A stretch of 32,095 bases of DNA from Chara braunii (taxonomy: Eukaryota; Streptophyta; Charophyceae; Charales; Characeae): NCBI GenBank assembly GCA_003427395.1, contig BFEA01000637.1:744409-776503 (forward strand). Reading direction: 5' to 3'. Below are positions 1 through 9,439 of this stretch, in pieces. Position 1 is the stretch's first letter; every line of letters starts with the position of its first letter. The position numbers were made by a program, and so were the translations under genes. The notes below the pieces were generated by a model. It was not told where the DNA came from. It saw only the letters and a list, made by a program, of their open reading frames with translations, and did not search any database.

Positions 1-93
1 TTTTTTTCGGCATTGGAGTAAATTCAAAATTATTTCGAGAATAGATTCCGATGTGTAGTAAAACAAATATAAAAAAAATATATATAAAAATTC

Positions 94-324
94 CTAGGCT
101 ACCAGAGTGGCCGGGGGTCACTTGCCCAGCCGGGCCAAAAACAATTATAAAATTAAAATTAAAAAATTATTTTCACATTTTATTTTTTATTTTAAAATTT
201 GTGAAAAATTTCGATTGGACTCTGAGGCAAAAGTTGTTAAGTTTGTTTTTCTGCGTAACATAGTTTTTGCACGGGCTGCACGGGCTGGTCACCCGGGACC
301 AGGGCGGCCCGACTGGTAGCCTAG
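94..324. mobile_element. MITE-like foldback element, copy 1
   Basis: The segment begins ctaggctaccag and ends with the exact reverse complement ctggtagcctag, a 12-bp perfect terminal inverted repeat. Homology between the ends continues more weakly for about 30 bp in GC-rich sequence, while the middle is AT-rich. There is no coding capacity. A second copy in the same orientation exists at 460-489 plus 1567-1722, which shows that this is an interspersed element and not a chance palindrome. No clean target-site duplication is visible; the flanks are only similarly A-rich. The superfamily is unknown. Confidence 0.6.
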
Positions 325-459
325 AAAACTTCGAAAAAAAAAAAAGTAAAAGATTAAGGGTGGAAGTGGAAAATTAAAATAAAAAACAGAGGGGAATTAA
401 AAAAATAAAACAAATATGGAATCAAATAAAAAAAGTGGGGGGAAAAAAATGTAAAATTT

Positions 460-489
460 TAGGCTACCAGAGTGCCCCGGAACCACTTG
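460..489. mobile_element. Left fragment of MITE-like element, copy 2
   Basis: This stretch repeats the left end of the element at 94-324 (taggctaccagagtg, then a GC-rich stretch ending cacttg). It stops where the solo LTR starts at 490, and the same element resumes at 1567. It is the left half of a copy split by a nested insertion. Confidence 0.6.
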
Positions 490-1566
490 TGTGAGGAATG
501 AGCCCTCACGGGGCCTAACCAACATCCACATGTACTAGGCATAGGCCCCCAGCAAGCCTCGTGCCCGCCCTAAGTGAAGGCGGGCCTGTATATTGACGAG
601 AGGCCCTGCAGACCCCATTTCACAAAAGCACGTTATACAATTTATCCACGCCAGTTGGTTGGGGCACGCACAAGTGCTAAGACACAACAACTATTTGAGG
701 TCCAGGGCCTCGAATGACAGTTAGGCCCTGGGCATGTAAGTGTGAGGCCAATAATGCACGGTGAAGCAGGGGCTGAAAATGCCAATGGGAAACCGGGTCA
801 CGATCCGAATCTGGACAAGGGCCTGGAAGAAAGAGGCACAACTGCCTGGCCTGGGCCCCGATCTGCATTGGGCCTGGGCGCAGATCCGGGGGCCCAGGCA
901 CACGGCCAGGGAGGACAGCTCACGTTTGCAACTGGATATAGGCAGGGGCAGCGAGGGGCAAAGGATCTTGGCTCACTTTGAGCAACGAGGCAACGCTGCT
1001 GCAGCGCGAGGTGAAGCGGAGAGCAGTGCTGGCTGGCAACGCGGAAGGCCCTAGCTGGCGCTGGGTGCTAGTGCAGGGCGCAGGGCGCATGGCGCTGGGC
1101 GCAGTAAGGCCCAGGGCGCAGGTGGCGCAGACAACCATAGCCAGGTTGTCTGGTGCAGTGTCGGGGAAGTGTGGCGAGGTGGTCTTCAGGTGAGAGAACG
1201 GGAGAAGTGGATAGTCAGAGAAGAGAGCGAGAGAAGCGGCTTACCTGGTGGCGAAGAAGTCTGCATCCGATGTTGACGTCATCGTTGTTGGTGGTCAAGT
1301 CTTCCAGTTGCTTCAAGTTGTCGAGTAGGTTAGTGATAGGTGTAGGTAGGAGCGCCAGACTCTGTTCATGTGAGATATCCACATTGGTGATGTTGTTGGT
1401 GTAGCCCAATTGGGCAGAGGACATTGACTTGCTACTCTAGTGTTTGACTCTCTTTTGGATGATTCTTGGTGTTCAGCGCTATCTGCTCTCACTGTGACTA
1501 CATGATCTTCAGTGTGTTTTGTCAATTGTGAATTCCATGCTTTGTCGATCTTTCATGTTCCTTGCA
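490..1566 (+). mobile_element. Solo LTR (Ty3/gypsy family), nested in MITE-like copy 2
   Basis: The 1,077-bp segment starts TGTGAGGAATG and ends TTCCTTGCA, so it has the TG...CA ends of an LTR. It is flanked by a direct repeat: cttg at 486-489 and cttg at 1567-1570 (acttg if the final A is shared). The interrupted MITE-like element resumes immediately afterwards. The 3' LTR of the Ty3 remnant at 3405-4350 shares the end TTCCTTGCA and an internal block around ccgccctaagtgaaggc, so both belong to one family. Because the LTR has its own flanking duplication it reads as a solo LTR, the product of LTR-LTR recombination, and not as the 5' LTR of the 2303-4350 element. GC-rich ORFs inside it are not convincing genes. 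Confidence 0.7.
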
Positions 1567-1722
1567 CTTGCCCCACCGGGCCAAAAAAATAAAAAATAAA
1601 AAATAAAAATAAAATAGTTTTTTAACTTTATTTTTATCTTTGATTTTTGGTAAAGAATTTGGATGTGACTCTAAGGCAAAAGTTGTTCAATTTCTTTTTC
1701 TGCATAACATAGTTTTTTTGCA
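1567..1722. mobile_element. Right fragment of MITE-like element, copy 2
   Basis: It matches the interior of copy 1: the cttgcccc/gccgggcc block, an A/T-rich core, then ggcaaaagttgtt, and a block ending in taacatagttttt. Similarity stops at about 1722, before the expected right inverted repeat, so this copy is truncated at its right end. Its left half lies at 460-489 across the solo LTR. Confidence 0.6.
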
Positions 1723-1930
1723 GATTTTTTTCGATTTTTTATAGCAGCTACAGGTCCAGTTGTAGCAACAACTTTAGTAGTAGGTGCAGCAGCTGTGGCA
1801 TTCATTGCCACAACCATTGCTGTTGCTGCTTCTACGTTCTAAGCAGTGTTGGACACCTCGACGGTTGCCAATGACGCTCCTTGACTGATCGGGTGTCCGA
1901 GACCTGCAGGTCAGGTGTCGATGGGACTCC
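1723..1930 (+). other. Short Ala/Thr/Val-rich reading frame, no gene recognised
   Basis: From 1741 to the TAA at 1840-1842 one frame reads 33 codons made almost wholly of Ala, Thr, Val, Ile and Gly. It follows a T-rich tract ending in TATAG, which resembles a splice acceptor. A similar Ala/Thr-rich frame lies at 31175-31330. This could be a degenerate trinucleotide repeat or an exon fragment. I recognise no family. Confidence 0.25.
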
Positions 1931-2110
1931 AAAAAAAAAAAAAAAAAAACCTGGGACTCCACAACCGCCAATACCCCCCCACCAAAACCCCCCCCCCCCC
2001 CCCCCCTCAACACCCCCAAACCGTCCCCCCCAAGACGCTCATACCCGACTTTCACAATACCTCCATACCCCCCTTCCCCCCCCCTCCCGCCCCCAATACC
2101 CTCTTCTATC
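1931..2110. repeat. Low-complexity tract: poly(A), then C-rich
   Basis: An A18 run (1932-1949) is followed by C-rich sequence that includes a C19 run at 1988-2006 and repeated accccc/taccc motifs. The proline-rich and glycine-rich ORFs across it are composition artefacts. The G-rich strand could form a G-quadruplex. Confidence 0.8.
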
Positions 2111-2302
2111 CCCAAACGTTTCTCAACGAATTTGGGTTGTATTCAGCAAGTGCAGTTCAGACCCCAATGAAGGGATAATGATGGAAAGAGAGATACATAA
2201 TTTCAAATTGCAGCACTCATTGAGAAGCTAGAAGTCTCACAGAAAACCAGAAAACAGTATTGCACTCAAAATTACCAGCAGAAAGACCAACAATGAATAC
2301 AA

Positions 2303-3390
2303 ATGACAATGCAGCCCAGTCTCGCCACCATCACCAAAGTTTGTAAGTATTCTAGATTAATAGCCATGCCGGAGACTGTGAAGACCGAGTACGTAATCAG
2401 ATTGTTCAATGAGAATTGGATCAGGGATTTCAGATTGTCCAAACCCATAGTGAGCGAGATAGATGTCCGCTTCACTAGTGAATTGTGGAAGGCCGCTGCT
2501 GCAGAGTAGGGAACCCAGTTGCAAACGACTTATGAGAATCACCCAAAGGCCAACGGCCAGGCCGAACAACTAAATCACGTTGTACAACACCTGTTGAGGC
2601 ATTACATCAAGCCCAACCAGGTGGACTGGGATGAGAAGCTTGCTCTCATCGCCAGTCTGTACAACGTTGTTGTACACAGCGCCACTGGGGTGAGCCCAAA
2701 CAATTTGCTATTGACTTTCAAGCCTAGACTACCTTTAGACTTTCTCCTTCCTGAGAATCAGTCAACTGCTGCACCATGTACTTTAGAATTTGCCTACAGG
2801 TATGAACATAAGATGCAGTAGTCGGTAGAACAAATGCAGAAGGCACAGGCAGCAATCATAGAATATGAGAATAGACACCGCCGACCTTCTACGTTTCAGG
2901 TTGGGGATAGAGTCTGGGTAAAGTCCTCAAAACTGGGACAGGAGTACGGGATTTCCCGCAAACTCATGCCCCAGTACTTTGGGTCATGGGAAGTCTTAGA
3001 TATTGTCGGGACTGATCCAGATGAGCCATCTTATGTAATCCGGATCCCTGGTCATCTCCGTACTTACCCTGTCTTTCACGCCTCCAAGCTTGCACCTTTC
3101 AAAGAAACAGATCAATTTTCATCTCGTCGCTCAATGCTGCCCCCAACCATGGATGGAGAGGTGGATGTCGATGATATCGTGGACCACAGAGAGCTGCCAG
3201 TTCCAAGACCAATCGGCAGGGGACGTCCTCTGAAACTGAAGCTGCAGTTCCGCGTTCGGTTCCGACATCATACTGATCCTAAAAGGACCGCTGGTTTACA
3301 AGGGAGGAACTCATGCAGACGGCTCCTTAAGTTGTAGCTCATTACGAGAAATCTCTGCAGAAAGGAAAGCGCCCAATGGTCAAAGACTGA
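2303..3390 (+). pseudogene. Ty3/gypsy integrase and chromodomain-like C-terminus, decayed
   Basis: This is the end of a Ty3/gypsy polyprotein, whose integrase would insert the cDNA into host chromatin. Visible in order are the second half of the DDE core, with RFTSELW (about 2460-2483) and the C-terminal catalytic Glu in NGQAE (about 2552-2566); the GPY/F-type region (QVGDRVWV, YFGSWEVLDIVG, YPVFHASKL); and a chromodomain-like tail (FRVRFRHHTDP then, after a frameshift near 3285, RWFTREEL). The second catalytic Asp, normally in SD-x-D/G, is Glu (GAG at 2456-2458). Nonsense codons are at 2507 (TAG), 2819 (TAG) and 3328 (TAA); the last two look like former CAG/CAA codons. The natural stop is probably TGA 3388-3390, 14 bases before the 3' LTR. 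Gag, protease, RT, RNase H and the integrase N-terminus are absent. It is certainly inactive. Confidence 0.9.
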
Positions 3391-3404
3391 GCTTCTCAGG
3401 GGAC

Positions 3405-4350
3405 TGTTGAAGCTAAGGAGTATGGAATGCGAGACCACTACCTCTATGAGCCCCATTCGGCCCCTTTTTGGAGCAAGTCGGCCGCCCTAAGTGAAGGCAG
3501 GCTCGACGAGGCCCTCAGGGCCCTATTTTAACCACTGCGCAACTAAGGAAATCCAGGCAGTTGCATAGCGCCACTTGGTTGAGAAAACCCAGACCCTGGG
3601 CCGCCTGTGTGAATGTATGGAAAGCAGGCCCTGGGTCGGATACAGGTACTGGGCCAAACACAGGCCAAAGGCAGTTGGGTGCATGCAACCACCTCAGTCC
3701 TAAGGCCTGTTCTCTATCGTGCTGGGCCTAAGGCTACCGGGGCCTACTGGAAGCTTCCTGGGAGTGAACGCAGGCAGGCCACCTCGATATAGCAAAGGGT
3801 CTGCCTCCACATTGGGCATTCGGGTGCTGGCTGCATGCTGCGCAAGCGCTGCTGCGCTGAAGCTCGTTGGCACTCACGCGCTCACGGGTGAGCAAGAAGG
3901 AGCAGGCAGCCATAGCCGAGCTGCACTGTTGTAAGCTGGGTGTGGCGCAGGGTGGTCCTTGGGTGCAAGTGGTATCTGTGTGTTGGGGAACGAGGTTGTG
4001 AAGGAGGCGAGAGACATACCTGGTGCTGGAAGCGTGCGACATTGGTCGCTGTATGCTCATACTTCGGGAAAGTTGTTATCGCCATCATTCGATATTGTAA
4101 TCTAGGCTAGATAGTATCTGCCATCTGTAGTCTGGGCGCCGAGCGCCAGATAGGATATCAACATTTGTTCTTCATTGATGATGATGATGATGAGACTTTA
4201 CCAGCATTGTCAATTATGAGCTCTTGGTGTCTTCTTATTTGGTGAAACTCGTGATGCAATTCCGCTGTTGGTTCGAGGTCACGACTATCTGGTCTTGTGT
4301 ATATGATGTTGTTTGATTGCTGAAGTTTGCTATTGCTAATCTTCCTTGCA
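3405..4350 (+). mobile_element. 3' LTR of the Ty3/gypsy remnant
   Basis: The segment starts TGTTGAAGC just after a short purine-rich stretch (aggggac, a weak polypurine-tract candidate) and the polyprotein stop. It ends CTTCCTTGCA. Both ends and the internal ccgccctaagtgaaggc block match the solo LTR at 490-1566, with heavy divergence elsewhere. The orientation agrees with the integrase frame. The matching 5' LTR and most of the internal region are missing. No target-site duplication can be tested because the 5' end is lost. Confidence 0.7.
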
Positions 4351-4374
4351 GTCTTTTCTTTCCGTTTCCTGTCA

Positions 4375-5016
4375 ACTTGGGTCTATCTAGAAATCGAATA
4401 GAATCGAACTTGGGTCTCTCTTTTTATTTATCTATGGGGACTACACCTTGGGGAAAGTCGTAGCAGGGCGCCGTCAACGATCGACGATTCAAGTGTTTTT
4501 TTTTTTTTTTTTGCTTTCTATTTTATTTTTATTCAAGCGTTGTTTTTTTTTTGGCTTTTTATTTTGTTTTTTTGCGTGTTTAATTAAAATAAAAAATTTT
4601 GAATTTGGAAGTTTTTGTTTTTTTTTTAACTCGTTTCGTAGCGGAGCGCCGTCAATTGGACGACATAAGGGAAAGTGGGATAGGTTCGGGTTCGAGTTTC
4701 AAATCTTTTCTTTGGGTTTCGAAGTTGGGTCTATCTAGAATCTCTAGGATCGAATCGAAGTTGGGTCTCTGTTTTCCTTTTATAAATCTATGGGTATTAT
4801 ATATAATATCACAATAGATTTCGAATTAAGAACTTTGGATTCCAGGTTGCGTCTATGCGGGCGGGTATGGGTGCGTATACGTGGGGGGAAGTGGGTATAT
4901 ACACCTGGGGTTAAGTCGTAGGGGAGCCCCCTCGACTCCACGACAGAAGGGAAAGTGGGATAGGCTCGGGTTTCCAATCTTTTGTTTGAGTTTTGAACTT
5001 GGGTCTATCTAGAGTT

Positions 5017-5075
<59 letters not shown>

Positions 5076-5232
5076 CGAATGGAATCGAACTTGGGTCTAT
5101 ATTATTAATTAAAATATAAAATAAATAAAATAAACCAATATCTGGGTGAAGTTCGTAGCGGGGCGCTGTCGTCGTCGACGACTCAATTGTGACCTCGGTA
5201 AGCAGGATAGGACTGGGTAAGTGGGAAAGTGA
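4375..5232. repeat. Diverged tandem array, about 180-280 bp units
   Basis: A module recurs four times, starting near 4457, 4635, 4915 and 5152. It begins (g/t)tcgtagcggggcgccgtc followed by a gacgac-like stretch; in the better copies it continues as agggaaagtgggataggttcggg, a T-rich spacer and a block close to gaacttgggtctatctag. Spacing varies (178, 280 and 237 bp) because of AT-rich and homopolymer insertions. No coding potential is seen. It may be a decayed satellite or tandemly duplicated element ends. Confidence 0.6.
5021..5072 (+). repeat. Poly(A)52 homopolymer
   Basis: There are 52 consecutive As inside the tandem array, directly after the gggtctatctagag block. It may be the tail of a retroposed copy or simple homopolymer expansion. 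The assembled length is unreliable. Confidence 0.9.
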
Positions 5233-7504
5233 GATGGGATTTTACCCGTGCAGTTAGTCATTTTTTGCGTGACGGTTCGGGATGGGGGGTCTTGTTTTTA
5301 CTGCAGTCGATAGTCGTTGAGAGTTGACGGCATGATTGACGATATGACTGTTTTTTGTGTTGCGCTTCAGTTTCTTTTTTTCCTTTTTTTTCATCATTTT
5401 TTTTTCCATTTGATTTCAATTTTTTTTCCGCCCACCCCAAAAAACAGTCCTTCGACGACAAGAAGTCGACTCTCAAACGCACTGATTGCTTATCACCGAC
5501 TGCTGGACTACATTCCAAATCCAGTCCATTCGAATCCAATCTAGATTAATGTTCAGATGATGAATCCAGTCCAGTGTATTTCCATCCAGATCTTGATAAT
5601 AGATATAGTAGAAAGAAATAGAAAGAAATTAGTTAGAATTTCCCTACGACTGTTCATGCCAATGTCAAATGTCAATGCTCGTAGTCGCAAACTCATCGTC
5701 TACTTGAATCGATAGTCATTTACTTACACCCTAAAAAATTACATCGCTGCCACAACTCCTCTGCCCTGGCTGCGCCACCGCGCCTCGCGCGGTCTACAGT
5801 CAGCGGCGTTTGCGTGTGAGGAGGTCATGATTTCTCACTGGATTGGGTCGCCGGTGGTGAGCATTTACGTTAACACATGAACCTGTGCGTCCACAACGCC
5901 AGGGGCTGTATCTTCCCCCCTGTGTTCGGTGGGGGTTGTTTCGTGAGTATCATCTGTCGCAAGTTAAATTTCTACGCAGGTTCGAATCCTTCCTTTACTA
6001 CTGTATATGTTTTTATATTAGTTCTTTTGTCTTTTTTTTTTTTAATTCATGTTCTTACAATTTGTGTTCGATGCGCATACTAACACGGGGGTTAACGGAG
6101 ACACGTTTGTTGCTGGTTGAAAACTAATTTCGAAACCCCCTTAGGAGCACGGTTCCATTAACACACAAGTCATGGCCTATTATGATCTGTGCGACACTAT
6201 AAGAAACGGAATAAAAGTAATTTTTAGGACTAAAAAATAAATAAATGGCGACGTCACATTTTCCAAGATGGGAAGGAGGCCGACTTTTGAAAGTGTCGCT
6301 GTCCAACTAACCCTCCCGTCTCCTCCCCCTCCTCCCCATCCAGCCAATGCCTAATTACGACACAATGGTACGTGACTGTTGCAGTCTCTCGTACCACCGT
6401 GAAGGAGTCCCTTCGTGTGCTTGATGGGACTTTCTTCCCTGACGGTTGCCATGCGAAGCGTGCAGTTCGTATCTTTTGAGAGAAAAACCAAGTACTCGGT
6501 GAGGCTGCAATTGATCGGGGAAAAAAAAAAAAAAGGTAAGCAATGGTCAGATTGCTATTCACATGCAATAGAAAATCCGTTGTCGAGCGCATCGGCCCCC
6601 GCCTTTTTTTACGAAAAGCGAGGGCCCTCCCGACCGCGTCACGCAGAAGTTAAAGCAAGATTTAGAGACAACTTGAGGACGACACAAAATAATCCCGCGA
6701 GCCACCGAGACATTTGTGGTCGCGTCGTCCTTTTGCCGCTCTAGTCAGGTGCGTCAAACTGTACATCCCGCAGTCCGCTACCACAGGATAGGTTCCCGTG
6801 GGGCATAAGCTTGCTTCCCTAAGGGGTTGTCACCACCCTTAGTGACGTATCCCTACCGAGCTACCGACCCACAGGCGAAAGCTTTTACATGCAGTTGTAG
6901 AGATGGGTCAGCCGAGGGTGTTTGCTCGCTCGCTTTAGTATAGGTACAAGCGATCAAAACACCTATTGAACATGGACGTCGTCCATTCCTTAGGGCGCTG
7001 ATCTCCTAAGTACAGAGCGTACGCCGGTCGACCAGGACGGTCTTAACCAAGTGTGAACCTCCCAATATCTTAGTCTCTTTGGTCACCAGTTAAAAAGACA
7101 AAACAACCATACATAGTTACATAAAAAAAGAATCGACCGTAGTCGACATAAACATATATTCAATATGAAATGATAACCGAATGAATCTATATCATCATTA
7201 GATACTTTCAATAACACAAGATCAAAATAACACTCGACCACCTCGGATCGAACCCCACAAAAATCATACAGCTGCCAACGAGGAGTTGACTTTAGCCAAT
7301 GACATATATGAAGCCGACACGGTAGTCCGATAACCTTAGTTTTGACTAGATGAGATGCGCTGCCAAAGTTATTCATTCCATCCTACTGCCGACCTATGAT
7401 TGAACACGCACACACCCATCTCCATACGTTCCTCAATCTTCTTGGATGACGGACTGTTTTGCGGATGATTTTTTATCAAGGGCATTGCTTGAGGTGTTGC
7501 ATGC
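5233..7504. other. No gene seen
   Basis: Short frames here are opened by T-rich or A-rich runs and show no family resemblance. A 7-bp perfect hairpin lies at 6819-6842 (ctaaggg, 10-nt loop, cccttag). tRNA B-box-like decamers occur at about 5974 (plus) and 7252 (minus), but no cloverleaf could be drawn around either. Confidence 0.5.
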
Positions 7505-7645
7505 CTCTCCCTCTAGGAAGTGGTCTGGGGTACTCCTCCTCCTCGTCCGACCAGAAGACTAAGATCTCAGAAGTCGCGCCGTCTCCACCGAATCGGCAAA
7601 GTACCCCCCCGTAGAACGGTCCACTCTGGGTCGATAATAGGGCAA
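7505..7645 (-). repeat. Dispersed repeat A, resembling 27955-28080
   Basis: The block around gtctggggtactcctcctcc resembles gtctgtggtactcgttctcc at about 27971, and the similarity extends over roughly 120 bp in the same orientation. Minus-strand translations of both keep an order of short matches: a TQ-containing stretch, then SEI/FEI, then EEEEYPR versus EENEYHR, then RGR/GRDR. This suggests two decayed copies of one former coding element. No family is recognised. Confidence 0.35.
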
Positions 7646-7793
7646 CGGACCCCCGTCCCAGATGCTTCCTTGAAAGAGAAAAAGCGTCCACCACAAGTAA
7701 ATTTTTAGTTGTTCTCATCCCCCCCTACCTAAGGTGATTTAGACGAAAAAGAGTCAAAGGTGCTGGAGAATGAGAATCATTTAGACAGGTAAA

Positions 7794-7865
7794 GGTAAAT
7801 AAAGTCATGCAGGATAGAAAGGTTCAATCCTTGGGAAAGGCTAAGTCCATCTGACTTTATTTGCC
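7794..7865. other. 72-nt stem-loop with nested hairpin
   Basis: The arms ggtaaataaagtca (7794-7807) and tgactttatttgcc (7852-7865) pair over 14 positions with a single G-T wobble. The 44-nt loop contains a second hairpin (aagg-ttcaat-cctt, 7819-7832). It could be a structured RNA, a small foldback element or chance in AT-rich DNA. There is no evidence of transcription. Confidence 0.35.
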
Positions 7866-8434
7866 ATATTTCTATCGAATTCATTGTACAGTATACACAA
7901 AAAAATTACCGTTTTTCAAAACAACGAATCATTTCTGGCATGCAAGCAGGTGAGAAGTAAAAGGAAGATAATCATTTTCCTTTTTCTCAATTAGGCATAA
8001 TCAATCTCCTTTGCAAGCATCCTTCTACCTACCCCCTTTGCGTTGCGGCCCTATACCCGATGCATCTCAATTTTAGGTAGATTAGGTCTAGCTTTGGTCT
8101 TTCCATGACCTCGCACCATTGCGGCCTTATCGGGAACCAAGGACGACAAGTCGTACTGCGGACTCCCGTTATTTCAATCGGATGTCAATGACGTCATACG
8201 TCAACGACGTCAGGTTTTCGATTTCTCAGTTATAGGGTTGGTCTGAATAAACTTTTGACAAACATCAGTCTCATCAAGTCCTTCTATTAAGCGAAAAAGT
8301 CGGACAGCGTCTGGCGTTGAAAAACCCCGGCAAATACCCTTGTCCCGACACCGTTACTTGCAAGTGTGTACACTGCTCAAACCGCGCACGTATTCCTCTA
8401 CATGTTTCAACCGAGTGCGCTCCGGTCTCATCTG
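7866..8434. other. No gene seen; cluster of ACGTCA motifs
   Basis: There is no convincing reading frame. Three ACGTCA motifs in the same direction lie at 8191, 8198 and 8207, the first inside a perfect TGACGTCA palindrome (8189-8196). This resembles a bZIP-type site cluster, but no gene start is nearby. Confidence 0.4.
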
Positions 8435-8515
8435 GAGGCTCGCCACCTATGAGCTAGTGAGGGCCCTTTGCCTTTCGGCTCGCTAGACTCTACCACCCAT
8501 GAGCTAGTGAGGGCC
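8435..8515. repeat. Two-copy tandem repeat, 50-bp period
   Basis: The block gagctagtgagggcc occurs at 8451-8465 and 8501-8515. Each copy is preceded by ggctcgc and a ccacc-atgag stretch. It lies about 1 kb beyond the 3' end of the minus-strand RT remnant, but there is no evidence that it belongs to that element. Confidence 0.6.
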
Positions 8516-9002
8516 GATACGGCCTTGCCCTCATCTTATAGCGAAGCCTTCCGTTGCACAGACACTAGCCTTACTCTTTACTAGGTCCTGATTAGCTAAA
8601 CTTTCCTACTTTGGATTTGTCTGTTCCTCAGTAGCCGTACAACCGTTCGAAGGTTGGGCCTTGTGTCGTGCTGGACTGCTTCTAATCCCAGGTCGTTCGC
8701 ATGAGTGCGCCGTCCCGTGGGATTTTGAATTCGAAAATTCCACGTATCATTTTTTTTCCCACCATAATCCGTTTCCTTCCACCTAACTCTCACCACGCGT
8801 ACCCTTCCACCCTTTCTATCTCCTGCCCTTCCTTTCCCTCGTCCATTTTCTACGCCAGTCCTGGCGAACAGGCTTTCTGCCTGTGTCTTGCCTGATTTTC
8901 ATCCTTGCCCGCGTATGTCCTACAACTGCTTCCCTATTACTAGATTGAAAACCCTACCCGGCCTGTCCCTCTGATAATTTTGCGCCTGCATTCCTCGTCT
9001 TG

Positions 9003-9363
9003 TATCATACAACCGTTATCGCGGTGCTAGCACTGCTACTCCCGAATGTGATAGCGGGAGTACCTTGCTGCCCCTCCCTTTCCCCCCTTTATTTATCGTA
9101 CAACCACTTGGCAGTGCTATTTCCAAAACTTTTAATCACTATTAATTCCCCAGAAACGATCGTACATAGTTACAAAGTGAATAAATATAAATTACAAAAT
9201 GTTGTGGATAATGAGACAGTCACTACTGAAATTGAAATCCCTAGAAACGATCATGCATACAAACGAATAAATAAGTAAATAAATATGTTATATAACTATA
9301 TATAAATTTATAAAAGGCTGGAAGCTGAGAATACCGAGACAGTCACTATTGAAATTGAAATCC
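9003..9363. repeat. Short direct repeats, 91- to 123-bp offsets
   Basis: Three repeated blocks are visible. tatc(a/g)tacaacc plus a cggtgcta/cagtgcta tail occurs at 9003 and 9094. The sequence around gaaacgatc occurs near 9152 and 9243. A 30-bp block containing gagacagtcact and ending gaaattgaaatcc occurs at 9211-9240 and 9334-9363. They are diverged tandem duplications downstream of the RT remnant. No gene is present from 8516 to 9439. Confidence 0.5.
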
Positions 9364-9439
9364 ATACTTTCCGAGGACCCGATAAATTTCTTCTTATGGG
9401 CTTGGTGCTTACCTCCCGGTACCCGGGTTGCCACGTTTA

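Noticed and set aside
677-1193. Several overlapping 60-97 codon ORFs on both strands
   Set aside because: They lie inside the GC-rich solo LTR, overlap each other in all frames and show no protein signal.
1774-2231. Proline-rich and glycine-rich ORFs
   Set aside because: Produced by the C-rich low-complexity tract and the A18 run; no family resemblance.
490-4350. One deleted LTR retrotransposon with LTRs at 490-1566 and 3405-4350
   Set aside because: The left LTR has its own cttg flanking duplication and is followed by the rest of the split MITE-like element, so it is a separate solo LTR.
5965-5995. tRNA-like B box (ggttcgaatcc) on the plus strand
   Set aside because: The T-arm has a mismatch, and no acceptor, D-arm or anticodon arm can be paired around it.
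7245-7320. tRNA-like B box on the minus strand (ggttcgatcc) with a weak A box
   Set aside because: The T-stem does not pair and the spacing is poor; at best a chance or SINE-like match.
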